Assembly: GCF_907165045.1 (NCBI RefSeq)
Contig: NZ_CAJRAU010000008.1
Coordinates: forward strand, 62,001 to 126,000
DNA: 64,000 nt
Direction: 5' to 3'
Source: Dyadobacter linearis
GTDB taxonomy: Bacteria > Bacteroidota > Bacteroidia > Cytophagales > Spirosomataceae
A program made the translations under genes and the position numbers. Shown here piece by piece: positions 16,871 to 25,179 of the stretch. A model generated the notes under the pieces. It was not told the origin of the DNA. It did not search any database and saw nothing but the letters and a program-made list of their open reading frames with translations. Each line of letters opens with the position of its first letter. Within the stretch, counting starts at the first letter, position 1.

Positions 16871-18112
16871 TTATTTCTCCACGATCCAGCGATTCACACT
16901 ATTATATTTCGCTTCTAACACCACTTTAAAAAAGCCGGAAGGATATTTACTGATATCTATTTCGGCTTTTTCATTGGTAACCGGCACTTCGGCGGCCAGG
17001 TGGTAAATGTCCCTGGTACCTTTGGCGAAATTGTTGGTAGTCGTAATCCAAACCTTCACATTTCCTTCCTTATTTATTGATTTCCAGGTTAATGCGATTT
17101 TTCCCTGCTCTTTTTTAATGGTAGGGTTATTCATAGAAATTTTCCCTGTCAGCGCAATTCCGTCGACTTCAAATGCCTGATCTTTCGGAATGTGGATATC
17201 CATGTGACGCGCCACGGTAGGCATAATGTCGACGATCCCCGGATTGGCTTTGAAGTTGGCATTCAGGTCTTTTGCATTCGTCACGATCCATGTCCCACGC
17301 TCGCGGTCTGACTGTCCGCCGTGGCCTTTTCCGGTCTTGCTGTCGCGACCGTGATCGGTGGTAACAACCACCAGCCAGTCTTCGTTAAAGGTTTTTTCGC
17401 GGTATTGAACAGATTTCCAGAGTCGCCCCATTTGATCGTCCATGGTTTGAATAGCCTTGTGGAATTGCTCGCTGTCGCCAAAACGGTGGCCCATATCGTC
17501 CGTAAATTCGAGATAAACCCACGACATATCCGGCGCATTATCGTGAATGTACATGGCAGCCTCGTCCACTACTTTTTCATCGATCTTGTGAATGTACTCT
17601 GCCTGCTTGTCGTGTGGAAAATGAATGGTATCGACTTCCAGGCCGTCGAAAGAATAGTCTAGCTGCAACTTATTGGTTTGTTCCAACCCTTCACCTACCA
17701 GCTTCGTGCGGTTATCCAGCCAGGTTGAGAATACGGCGCTTTTTTTGTGTGGATACTGACTTTCCAAAAACCGGAATAAAGTCCAGTAATGATAGTTGGG
17801 GTCTTTGATATCGTTGTCAAATACATTGTGCTTATTGACCCAGGTGCCCGTCAAAAGACTGTTGTAGCCTACCGCCGAGATCGTTGGCGTTTCGGAATAG
17901 GTACCTTTATCGCCGCCTACGTGCGCGCGGGTATAGCCGCCTACTTTTGCAATTGCGTCTAGATATGGTGTGGGAATTTTCTCTTTACTATCACTGGAAA
18001 TCCCGTCCACAATCACGAAAAGCGTCTTTTTAATTTTAGTTTGGGCAAAAACGCTTTCTTTTTGAAAAAGGACTAAGACGAAACTGAGCAGGGATAACCG
18101 TAAAATTTTCAT
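16871..18112 (-). CDS. Secreted alkaline-phosphatase-superfamily phosphodiesterase (NPP type)
   Basis: The 413-residue protein starts at the ATG at 18112 (MKILRLSLLSFVLVLF, signal peptide to about residue 24). An upstream in-frame ATG at 18175 would lie beyond a strong terminator hairpin, so it is rejected. The metal-binding start FVIVDGISSD, the nucleophile region TYSETPTISAVGYNSLLTG (Thr/Ser), EFTDDMGHRFGD and TTDHGRDSKTGKGHGG are typical of nucleotide pyrophosphatase/phosphodiesterase enzymes. A C-terminal beta domain of about 90 residues follows. It probably hydrolyses phosphodiesters in the periplasm; the substrate is not deducible. Confidence 0.87.
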   Translation of the reverse strand: MKILRLSLLSFVLVLFQKESVFAQTKIKKTLFVIVDGISSDSKEKIPTPYLDAIAKVGGYTRAHVGGDKGTYSETPTISAVGYNSLLTGTWVNKHNVFDNDIKDPNYHYWTLFRFLESQYPHKKSAVFSTWLDNRTKLVGEGLEQTNKLQLDYSFDGLEVDTIHFPHDKQAEYIHKIDEKVVDEAAMYIHDNAPDMSWVYLEFTDDMGHRFGDSEQFHKAIQTMDDQMGRLWKSVQYREKTFNEDWLVVVTTDHGRDSKTGKGHGGQSDRERGTWIVTNAKDLNANFKANPGIVDIMPTVARHMDIHIPKDQAFEVDGIALTGKISMNNPTIKKEQGKIALTWKSINKEGNVKVWITTTNNFAKGTRDIYHLAAEVPVTNEKAEIDISKYPSGFFKVVLEAKYNSVNRWIVEK

Positions 18113-18128
18113 TTGAAACAGAATAAAA

Positions 18129-18172
18129 AATGCTCTCAAATTAACGGCGATTTTGCCGGATTTGAGAGCATT
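18129..18172 (-). terminator. Strong rho-independent terminator after the ffh operon
   Basis: A perfect 13-bp stem (AATGCTCTCAAAT at 18129-18141 with ATTTGAGAGCATT at 18160-18172) encloses a second short GC stem. On the minus strand it is followed by a T-rich run (TTTTTTATTC). It ends transcription from 20022-18197 and lies just upstream of the phosphodiesterase start, which helps fix that start at 18112. Confidence 0.88.
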
Positions 18173-18196
18173 CATGCACTAAGAAATTATTAAATA

Positions 18197-18700
18197 TCAG
18201 GGATTTGCCGGCAATGCTGGCGTTTCTTCGGTCTTTTTCTTTTTACCAAAAACATAAACCAGACCAAAGTGGCTTTTCAATACCCCGCTGTCAAATTCGT
18301 CCTTCACATAGGGATTCAGTTCCAGAGCGAGCTGAATGTTCCTGTTTTGAGGCAACGGTGATATTCTAACACCCACATTCAGTGAATATCCGTCGATCGT
18401 AATCAGGTCTGCATCCGCGTCAGCAATGCGGTAGAGCGGGTTCAGTCGAAGTCCGCCGCCAATATACCACTGTACAACTTCGCCCCTTTTCAAATTGATC
18501 ATCGGAAGTAGATCGACACTCAGACTGCTAAAAAGTGAGTTGGTCTGAAACCGGGTATCGAGCCAGATCGCTTTCCGCGGGTTGGTACTTACCGAAAGCA
18601 GGCTGCTCCACGGATAATATCCCACAGAAGCTTGTGCTTTGAGTGTTTCTGTATTTAATGCAAAAAGAACGGTGAGCAGGCAAAACAATTTTTTCATCAC
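18197..18700 (-). CDS. Small outer-membrane barrel-like protein of unknown function
   Basis: The protein has about 167 residues. The frame can start with GTG at 18700, whose G is shared with the ffh TAG stop, or with the next codon, ATG at 18697. A signal peptide MKKLFCLLTVLFALNTETLKAQ is followed by alternating polar and hydrophobic strands (for example WYIGGGLRLNPLYRI, YSLNVGVRISPLP) and HFGLVYVFGKKKKTEE near the end. This suggests an eight-strand barrel with a basic, Pro-rich tail. It follows ffh without a gap and is followed by the terminator. No function is known. Confidence 0.75.
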   Translation of the reverse strand: MMKKLFCLLTVLFALNTETLKAQASVGYYPWSSLLSVSTNPRKAIWLDTRFQTNSLFSSLSVDLLPMINLKRGEVVQWYIGGGLRLNPLYRIADADADLITIDGYSLNVGVRISPLPQNRNIQLALELNPYVKDEFDSGVLKSHFGLVYVFGKKKKTEETPALPANP

Positions 18701-20022
18701 TAGCGGCGGATCGCTTTATTCAGTTTACCGGCAGCTTGCATGGTATTCATCTTCTTCATCATTCTCCGCATTTCATCAAATTGCTTGATCAGGTTATTGA
18801 CCTGTAAAATGGTGGTTCCGCTACCGGCTGCGATCCTTTTCTTGCGGCTTCCGTCGATCATATCCGGATTTTCCCGCTCCTTTTTGGTCATCGACTGAAT
18901 GATCGCCTCAATAGGTTTGAAGGATTCATTGCTAATATCAAGATCCTTCATCGCGCTGCCCATTCCAGGGATCATACCGATCAGATCTTTCACGTTACCC
19001 ATTTTCTTGATCTGCTGTAACTGACCAAGGAAATCGTCAAAATCAAACTTATTCTGACGCATTTTCGCATTGATACGCTTCGCTTCATCTTCATCAAAAG
19101 CCTGCTGCGCGCGCTCAACAAGGGAAATAACGTCACCCATACCCAAGATCCTGCTCGCCATCCTGTCGGGATAGAAAGAATCCAGGGCCTCCATTTTTTC
19201 GCCGGTACTGATGTATTTGATCGGCTTATCTACAATCTGACGGATCGAAAGCGCCGCTCCACCACGTGCATCACCGTCGAGTTTTGTTAATACAACTCCG
19301 TCAAAATTAAGTCTTTCGTTAAATGTCTTAGCCGTGTTCACCGCATCCTGTCCCGTCATCGAATCCACGACGAAGAGAATTTCAGATGGTTTTACAGTGG
19401 ATTTAATATCTTCCACCTCCTGCATCATTACTTCATCCACCGCCAAACGTCCCGCAGTATCGACGATCACAATCTTCTTGCCCGTTTTCCTTGCGTACGC
19501 TACTGCATTCTGTGCAATGCTTACTGCATTTTTGTTCTCAGGCTCTGAATATACCTCCACGCCCACCTGCTCGCCGAGCACTTTCAGCTGGTCGATCGCC
19601 GCGGGACGATACACGTCGCAGGCAGTTAACAGAACCTGGCGACCTTGTTTTTTGAGTAATGCAGCCAGTTTCCCGGAGAAAGTAGTTTTACCGGAACCCT
19701 GCAAACCTGCGATCAGGATCACAGCCGGGTCGCCTTTGATATTGATCCCTTCGGCTGTTCCGCCCATCAACTCGGTCAGCTCTTCCTGAACGATCTTGAC
19801 GAACATTTGTCCCGGCTCGACGGAGATCAATATCTTTCTGTCAAGCGCTTTTTCACGGATGCGGTCTGTAATTTCTTTGGCAACCTTGAAGTTCACATCG
19901 GCGTCGACCAACGCTTTGCGGACTTCCTTGGTAGTTGCGGCAACATTTATATCGGATATCCTGTCCTTTCCTTTGAGTGTGCGAAAGGCATTATTTAGCT
20001 TATCCTGTAAGTTCTCAAACAT
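18700..20022 (-). CDS. ffh: Signal recognition particle GTPase Ffh
   Basis: The 440-residue SRP54 protein has an N domain (about 1-85) and a G domain with GLQGSGKTTFSGKLA (G1), DTAGRLAVDE (G3) and TKLDGDARGGAAL (G4). The Met-rich M domain (about 300-440) carries the signal-sequence groove and RNA-binding helix (GSRKKRIAAGSGT). With the 4.5S RNA and FtsY it targets inner-membrane proteins co-translationally. The length is normal. It shares its stop codon with the start of a small barrel-like gene downstream. Confidence 0.97.
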   Translation of the reverse strand: MFENLQDKLNNAFRTLKGKDRISDINVAATTKEVRKALVDADVNFKVAKEITDRIREKALDRKILISVEPGQMFVKIVQEELTELMGGTAEGINIKGDPAVILIAGLQGSGKTTFSGKLAALLKKQGRQVLLTACDVYRPAAIDQLKVLGEQVGVEVYSEPENKNAVSIAQNAVAYARKTGKKIVIVDTAGRLAVDEVMMQEVEDIKSTVKPSEILFVVDSMTGQDAVNTAKTFNERLNFDGVVLTKLDGDARGGAALSIRQIVDKPIKYISTGEKMEALDSFYPDRMASRILGMGDVISLVERAQQAFDEDEAKRINAKMRQNKFDFDDFLGQLQQIKKMGNVKDLIGMIPGMGSAMKDLDISNESFKPIEAIIQSMTKKERENPDMIDGSRKKRIAAGSGTTILQVNNLIKQFDEMRRMMKKMNTMQAAGKLNKAIRR

Positions 20023-20082
20023 GGATTATAAAGTATTATTCTTGATCTGACCTTAAATAAGTCACAAATGTATAAATAAAAT

Positions 20083-20115
20083 AAGGAGTACAGGAAAGGG
20101 AATCCTGCACTCCTT
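20083..20115 (-). terminator. Hairpin terminator after the small membrane protein gene
   Basis: AAGGAGTACAGGA (20083-20095) pairs with TCCTGCACTCCTT (20103-20115), with one G-T wobble. On the minus strand it is followed by TTATTTTATTTAT. It separates the 20145-20480 gene from ffh. Confidence 0.78.
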
Positions 20116-20144
20116 AAAATTCAATGTGATATCTGAATGCTGAC

Positions 20145-20480
20145 TTATTTTTTGCCTTTGAACTTCGCGGCGATCCAGCGGAACATTTTCTTTTCTTTTT
20201 CCCAGAAAAATGAAAACTGGCCGAGTAAGAAACCGTATGCAAGTAGTAAAGTCTGGTACGTCGGGAAAATGAAAATGATGTAGGTAATGGTTTTGAGCCA
20301 CATTGGCGTCAGATCGTCGTAGCCCAGGAGATAAAAAAGTCCCTTTCTGAACCAAACAACCGACGAGCCCGCCAAACTGAAAACGGCTAACACTACAAGA
20401 ACCTGCCTGGTAGTCTCCAATCCCCATCTTTCCTGCATTTTGCCTAACCAGGGCTGCGCATTTTTTTCTCCGCTCTGCAT
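20145..20480 (-). CDS. Small conserved membrane protein (DUF6787-like)
   Basis: The 111-residue protein has a hydrophilic start (MQSGEKNAQPWLGKMQERWGL) and two predicted transmembrane segments (about residues 25-50 and 62-88). The motif LKTITYIIFIFPTYQTLLL and a basic end (FRWIAAKFKGKK) follow. Proteins of this pattern are widespread in Bacteroidota and often labelled DUF6787; they have no known function. It is preceded by a 160-bp gap and followed by a hairpin terminator, so it is probably expressed alone. Confidence 0.72.
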   Translation of the reverse strand: MQSGEKNAQPWLGKMQERWGLETTRQVLVVLAVFSLAGSSVVWFRKGLFYLLGYDDLTPMWLKTITYIIFIFPTYQTLLLAYGFLLGQFSFFWEKEKKMFRWIAAKFKGKK

Positions 20481-20642
20481 ATATTAGTGTCTTGTCTGCG
20501 TTTTAATTTCCTGCAAAGAAACAATGCGAATCGCAATTTTCCTTGATTTTAATGAATGTTTAATCATGACTTTAGTCAGCTGAATTGACGATGCGCCGGA
20601 CTATAAGCTGTATTCATAAAGCACATAACTTGCTAGTTCTCC

Positions 20643-21770
20643 TCACAGCGAAGTCCCAATTCCGGGATCTGAAAATTTCTTGTCCCTGATAAACTGCTCG
20701 TCGTTTAATGTTCTCAAAAATGCGATGATCGATTGTTTCTCAGTCGCATTCAGCTGTATGCCAGCTTTGGTACCCGTTTTCAGAAGCGGGTCGAGCGTGT
20801 TTGATTCGTGTATGCTGGGTTTTGCATTATCGTTTGCATAATGGTTCAGCACTTCTTCCAAAGTCGTAAACCGCCCGTCGTGCATGTATGGCGCAGTGAG
20901 GCCGATGTTCCGCAGGCTCGGCACCTTGAATTTCAGGCGGTCGGCCTCATTTAATGTGATCGCATACCTGCCCTGGTCGTTGATCCGGTTGGGCGGCAAG
21001 CCGTTATTTCTGAAACTATGGTCTGTAAAAAGCTCCGTAGCGTGACAGGAACTGCATTTTTGTTTAAAAACCGATAATCCTTCTTTTTCCAAAGCATTCA
21101 AAGCCGACGCGTCTCCCTGCAAATAATAATCGTAGCGTGAGGTAGCCGAAACCATCGTCATCATAAACTGCGACAATGCTTTCATCATTTTATCCGCCGT
21201 AATTTCATTCGTACCAAAAGCAGCTTCGAACATTTTGGGATAGTTTACCTGCTTGGTCGCGCCTGCTACGGGTGTATTTTTTAGCTTTTCGATTACAGTA
21301 GCGACCTTTTCGCCCATTTCAACCTCGTTCTGAATCGGTACCGGAGGCACTTCGTCCATTGCGTGCACACCGCCGTCCCAGAAAAAGGAGGTATTCCACG
21401 CCATATTTTGTACTGAGGGAGAATTCCGGATTCCGATCTTGTCGTCCACGCCGTGGCTGAGGTCGTGTCCGTGGTGGGTGAATGCGGCCTGCTGCTGGTG
21501 GCAGGTACCACAACCTATATTGTCAGTTCTGGATAATATTCCATCGTAAAACAGAAACCGGCCCAGCTCGATACCTTCCTCGGTCAATGGATTTTTGGAC
21601 AGATCATAAACCGGCGCGGGGAAATAGGAGGGTTTGGTAAATTGTACGGGCGTCGGGCCAGTCGGTTTCGGTTCCGGCTCGGGCAGCGGCTTTTCGGGAT
21701 CCTTTCCACAGGATATCAGCACCAGCAAAATCCAGGTGAGCATGACCGAAAAGTTGAAGATCTTTTTCAT
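20643..21770 (-). CDS. Di-haem cytochrome c peroxidase/MauG family lipoprotein (MbnH-like)
   Basis: The 375-residue protein has a lipoprotein signal (ILLVLISC, Cys21) and a Pro/Glu-rich linker. Two c-type haem motifs are CGTCH (residues 87-91) and CSSCH (239-243), and LFYDGILSRTDNIGCG and FWDGG are typical of the CcpA/MauG family. It lies directly downstream (about 20 bp) of an MbnP-like gene. In characterised pairs the di-haem enzyme MbnH oxidises a conserved tryptophan of MbnP to kynurenine. A stand-alone peroxidase role remains possible, but the context favours the MbnH function. Confidence 0.88.
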   Translation of the reverse strand: MKKIFNFSVMLTWILLVLISCGKDPEKPLPEPEPKPTGPTPVQFTKPSYFPAPVYDLSKNPLTEEGIELGRFLFYDGILSRTDNIGCGTCHQQQAAFTHHGHDLSHGVDDKIGIRNSPSVQNMAWNTSFFWDGGVHAMDEVPPVPIQNEVEMGEKVATVIEKLKNTPVAGATKQVNYPKMFEAAFGTNEITADKMMKALSQFMMTMVSATSRYDYYLQGDASALNALEKEGLSVFKQKCSSCHATELFTDHSFRNNGLPPNRINDQGRYAITLNEADRLKFKVPSLRNIGLTAPYMHDGRFTTLEEVLNHYANDNAKPSIHESNTLDPLLKTGTKAGIQLNATEKQSIIAFLRTLNDEQFIRDKKFSDPGIGTSL

Positions 21771-21789
21771 TGTAGCTACTGACTTGTAA

Positions 21790-22602
21790 TCAGTTATTTC
21801 GCACCTCTTTTACGCTGAACATATTCGCATAATTCTCAGCAATATTCGCTGAAAACGGTTCAAACATTACTCCTGGTTTCTCTGCAATACGCAGTTTGGT
21901 TGGGCCGTCAAAAATTTTGAGGATATCAGCTTGAATATAAACCTGCGGTGTCGCTGTGGTGGTAACTGAGGCTGCTTGACTACCGAAACTCAATTTTACC
22001 GTCTTGATATTGTTCAACGTTCTTCCCGATCTCCCGCCGAAGCCGCCAATGTGGTATTCGTATTTTCCATTCGCTATGGTAGACGAGTCCGATTTTCCTT
22101 CGAACTTAAGGAAAATGTACCCCGGATTCCAGTTCCAATACATAGCTTCTTCGTTCGTCGGGCCAGTGTATATATCCAGGATCCCTTTCCTGTTCTCCGG
22201 TTCTTCAATACTTTTCAGACTGTCCACTCCGATCACATATTCAATTCCAGCGTAGTTGCCCGTCGGTACATTGTTAATTTTCAGGATTTGTGATGCTTCA
22301 TCTACTTCCCTTACCAAAAAGTAGCTCGAATCCTTCGGTACCGTAAAGGTGCTGCCGTCGGCTTTGGTGAATTTAATATTGGAAATATAGTAATTGAGTT
22401 TGCTGACCGTGAAATCTTCACCCGCTGCATTCGTATAGGTGGCGCTATTCAAAGCCACTTTCGCATCGCCGGCCATGTTGCTGAAATTCACCACGATACT
22501 GCCGGTTCCAACAGTCGGCTCATTATCATTGGAACAGGAAAGCTGGAATAATGCCAATGCGAGAAATGCGAAGGCAGAGGATATTGCAAAGTATCTTTTC
22601 AT
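21790..22602 (-). CDS. MbnP-like copper-associated lipoprotein
   Basis: The 270-residue protein starts at the ATG at 22602 (MKRYFAISSAFAFLALALF), with a lipobox FQLSC (Cys23). An in-frame ATG at 22629 adds nine residues and breaks the signal peptide. The domain shows LNYYISNIKFTKADGSTF (about 69-86), a YFLVREVDEA segment, a GVDSL segment and MYWNWNPGYIFLKFEG (about 154-169). The last is the aromatic core typical of MbnP-family proteins. The partner di-haem gene follows at once. The pair is linked in other bacteria with copper handling. The kynurenine-forming Trp is probably one of the two in MYWNW, which I cannot prove. Confidence 0.85.
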   Translation of the reverse strand: MKRYFAISSAFAFLALALFQLSCSNDNEPTVGTGSIVVNFSNMAGDAKVALNSATYTNAAGEDFTVSKLNYYISNIKFTKADGSTFTVPKDSSYFLVREVDEASQILKINNVPTGNYAGIEYVIGVDSLKSIEEPENRKGILDIYTGPTNEEAMYWNWNPGYIFLKFEGKSDSSTIANGKYEYHIGGFGGRSGRTLNNIKTVKLSFGSQAASVTTTATPQVYIQADILKIFDGPTKLRIAEKPGVMFEPFSANIAENYANMFSVKEVRNN

Positions 22603-22713
22603 ACACGATCTGAAACAGAATGAAGGCATTTACTAAAACTTAAAACAGAAAAAAGGGTTCATTTATGCGAAATCAGCTGGTTTAGGATGAAAAATAATAT
22701 GTAGTAATTTTCC

Positions 22714-22721
22714 TATATTTG
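22714..22721 (+). promoter_or_regulatory. Possible -7 element upstream of exbB
   Basis: TATATTTG at 22714-22721 fits the Bacteroidota TAnnTTTG box and lies about 105 bp before the exbB start. No clear TTTG box is found at the right distance upstream, so this is a half match only. Confidence 0.3.
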
Positions 22722-22825
22722 GCCTTTAAACAATATGGCAGGCATGCCTCCGTTTATTTTCAAAGCCATTTTTTCCAGGATTGACCGCTGTTCCATTCGC
22801 TTAAACTTTCACTATTATATTTAAT

Positions 22826-23506
22826 ATGATGCTTCTGCAAGCACTTACTGACTCTACGGTAGCAGCGCCTGTTGCTGACCAGGGACTTTCCATTATAGAT
22901 CTTCTCGCAAAAGGGGGTTGGGTGATGTTACCGCTGGGTTTACTTTTCCTGGCAACTCTTTTTCTGATCATCGAGCGGTTTTTAGGAATTAGTGCAAATG
23001 GAAAGATCGAGCCGCAGTTTGTGGACAATGTTAAAGATTTTATCCAGCAGGGAAACCTGAAATCGGCTGAATCGCTTTGCCGCAACCAGCGCAATGCAGC
23101 GGGCCGGATCCTGGAAAGAGCCTGTGGCCGAATCGGTTACCCGATCAAGGACATTGAAACTACCATTGAAAATGCCAGCCAGATCGAGATCCAGCGCATG
23201 GAAGGTAACCTGCCTTACCTCGGTGTAATCGCAGGTATCGCGCCTATGTTAGGGTTTGTGGGTACAATTTCAGGTATTATCCGGATTTTCTACGATATCT
23301 CTATTTCCAACGACTTCAATATCAGTACGATTGCGGGTGGTATGTATGAAAAAATGATCACTTCCGGCTCGGGTCTGATCATCGGTCTGATCGCTTACGC
23401 AGGGTACCACTTGCTGAATATGAAAATCGACAATTTCGCATTGCGTTTGCAAATGGCGGCTTCTGATTTTCTGGATGTATTACAAAAGCCGGTGGCTGCG
23501 AAGTAA
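22826..23506 (+). CDS. exbB: MotA/TolQ/ExbB proton channel protein
   Basis: The 226-residue protein has three transmembrane helices: about 30-52 (GGWVMLPLGLLFLATLFLII), about 137-160 (LPYLGVIAGIAPMLGFVGTI) and about 180-205. The GxxAPxLGFxGTxxG signature of the MotA_ExbB family is present. With ExbD, 16 bp downstream, it forms the proton-driven motor that energises TonB or Tol-type trans-envelope work. No TonB gene is directly linked, but the nearby M56 proteins carry TonB C-terminal domains. Confidence 0.92.
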   Translation: MMLLQALTDSTVAAPVADQGLSIIDLLAKGGWVMLPLGLLFLATLFLIIERFLGISANGKIEPQFVDNVKDFIQQGNLKSAESLCRNQRNAAGRILERACGRIGYPIKDIETTIENASQIEIQRMEGNLPYLGVIAGIAPMLGFVGTISGIIRIFYDISISNDFNISTIAGGMYEKMITSGSGLIIGLIAYAGYHLLNMKIDNFALRLQMAASDFLDVLQKPVAAK

Positions 23507-23521
23507 AAGACAAATTTATTT

Positions 23522-23914
23522 ATGAAAATACGTCGCAAGAGCCGGTTTGCCCCTGAGGTGTTCACGCACTCGCTCAACGATATCATGTTTTTCCTGCTGC
23601 TGTTCTTTTTGATCATCTCCACGATGTCCAATCCGAACGTGATCAAGCTGATGCTTCCCAAAGCTTCCGCGACACAGCAGATGTACAAAAAGCAGATTAC
23701 GTTGTCGGTGGATGAAAACAAGGGTTACTTTATTGATAAAGAACAAATTCCTTTCGACCGCCTCGAAGCCGAACTCCAAGGCATTTTCGCCAATGTAGAA
23801 GAGCGTACGATCGTTTTGAGAGTAGATAAAAACCTCGCAGTCCAGGACCTCGTAGATGTACTGGAACTTGGCGCCAAGAATGATATTAAAATGGTAATGG
23901 CTACTGCGAAATAA
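23522..23914 (+). CDS. exbD: Biopolymer transporter ExbD
   Basis: The 130-residue protein has a short cytoplasmic start (MKIRRKSRFAPEVFTHSLND) and one transmembrane helix (about 20-42, IMFFLLLFFLIISTMSN). The usual conserved Asp is at the membrane entrance (NDIMFF). A periplasmic domain follows, with the ExbD pattern TIVLRVDKNLAVQDLVDVLE. It is the second gene of the exbBD operon. Its last bases overlap the 3' end of the convergent Gfo/Idh/MocA frame, which has been lengthened by a repeat. Confidence 0.9.
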   Translation: MKIRRKSRFAPEVFTHSLNDIMFFLLLFFLIISTMSNPNVIKLMLPKASATQQMYKKQITLSVDENKGYFIDKEQIPFDRLEAELQGIFANVEERTIVLRVDKNLAVQDLVDVLELGAKNDIKMVMATAK

Positions 23915-25097
23915 TTTTAAAGGGAGGAAAGGGTGGAAGGGAGAATGGAGGAATGGGTTTTGTCCCGTTCAGCCATTCTCCCTCTCCTTTTCTATAGCTA
24001 ATTTCTTCTTCCTCCCTGTTTATCCCATTTTCCTTCCTCCGTTCCTCCCTTCCTCCTTCCTCCCTTTCCTCCCAACTCCCGGCACTCTCATAAATCAAAG
24101 CGACAATCCTCTGTAAAATCGCTCCCTGCTCTGCATTCGCTATATTACTTGGTTTTCCTTCGCAGGCATCGAGGAATGCGGTTGTGTTTTTGAGTTGGAT
24201 ATCTGCTTCTTCTATATGGGGAAAATCGATATTCGCAAGCTCGCCGCCAAGTTCTGTAAATAGCGAAAGCGGTTTGTAAACTGCGCCGCCTTTTGTTCCG
24301 AATACTTCCAGGTTAACGTCTTTGTCAGCCTTCATATTCAATGCGAATGAAGATGATAATGAGATACTTGAATTGTCGGGAAAAGATAAATGCGCAAAGC
24401 AGGCGTCTTCTACTTCGAAACTCTCCGGGCTCCACTCGCCCATCAAACCTTTACCGCCAGCTTTACCCAGGAAATCATAAGTGTTGGCCACAATCCGATC
24501 CGGCATCTGGTAGTCCAGCATTTCCAGCGCGAGGTCGAGGATATGCACGCCGAGATCCATTAATGCACCGCCTCCCTGTATGGATTTATTAGTAAAATTA
24601 CCCCAGCCCGGTATCCCGCGCCGACGCAGATAATTGGCCTTAATGTGATAAATGTGCCCCAGCGTTCCTTCTTCGCGGCATTTTTTAATTAACGCAAATT
24701 CAGGGGTTTGCCGTAACTGCAAGTTATAAGCCAGTGTTTTGCCTTTTTCTCTGGCCAGTTCCGCCATTTCGCTGGCTTGCCCGGCAGTAAGTGCCGGCGG
24801 CTTTTCACAGAATACGTGACAGCCGTTTTCGAGCGCCTGAATCGCAAAAGGATAATGCAGGTTATTGGCAGTACAGATCACAACAATATCCGGCCTGCAT
24901 TCGCCCGCGTACATTTCCGCGGCATTATCGTAAGCAAACGGGATCTGGTGCTTGTCGGCCAGCGCGCGGGCCTTTTCTTTTACCCGGCTGCAAACCGAAA
25001 CGATCTCAACCCGATCATTGAGCGCTTTTAATGCAGGAATATGGTTCTGGTCGGCAATGTGGCCGCCGCCTATAATGGCGACTTTGAGAATGGGCAT
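23901..25097 (-). CDS. Gfo/Idh/MocA oxidoreductase with repeat-derived C-terminal tail
   Basis: The protein has 398 residues from the ATG at 25097 (MPILKVAIIGGGHIADQNHI); an upstream ATG at 25163 adds an unlikely leader. It has a Rossmann NAD(P) domain (GGGHIADQNH), EKPPALTAGQASEMAELA (the typical EKP motif) and a C-terminal dehydrogenase domain with GGGALMDLGVHILDLA. These enzymes act on sugars and polyols. After YESAGSW the last 55 or so residues become a run of EEREEGGREERRKE, then charged and Pro/Phe-rich sequence. This part is encoded by the complement of a GGAGGAAG-type repeat, so the natural stop has been lost or replaced. The tail overlaps exbD by 14 bp. Confidence 0.85.
   Translation of the reverse strand: MPILKVAIIGGGHIADQNHIPALKALNDRVEIVSVCSRVKEKARALADKHQIPFAYDNAAEMYAGECRPDIVVICTANNLHYPFAIQALENGCHVFCEKPPALTAGQASEMAELAREKGKTLAYNLQLRQTPEFALIKKCREEGTLGHIYHIKANYLRRRGIPGWGNFTNKSIQGGGALMDLGVHILDLALEMLDYQMPDRIVANTYDFLGKAGGKGLMGEWSPESFEVEDACFAHLSFPDNSSISLSSSFALNMKADKDVNLEVFGTKGGAVYKPLSLFTELGGELANIDFPHIEEADIQLKNTTAFLDACEGKPSNIANAEQGAILQRIVALIYESAGSWEEREEGGREERRKENGINREEEEISYRKGEGEWLNGTKPIPPFSLPPFPPFKIISQ
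23917..24075. repeat. Polypurine/polypyrimidine tract, copy 2, inside a gene 3' end
   Basis: About 38 bases of G/A-rich sequence (GGGAGGAAAGGGTGGAAGGG...) are followed by C/T-rich sequence (TCCTCCGTTCCTCCCTTCCT...). The two halves are partly inverted: AGGGAGAATGG at about 23939 and its exact complement CCATTCTCCCT at about 23972. The tract encodes the odd C-terminus of the Gfo/Idh/MocA protein and may also act as a hairpin terminator for exbD. Confidence 0.72.
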
Positions 25098-25179
25098 ATT
25101 AAAACTGTTATCTCTGATTTGGTTGCCGTAAAATATGGAAACATTAGCAGAAATAACAGCCAATACATTTTATCCGAGA

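Noticed and set aside
18113-18175. Upstream start (ATG at 18175) for the phosphodiesterase
   Set aside because: It would place a strong terminator hairpin inside the coding sequence and add a leader without signal character.
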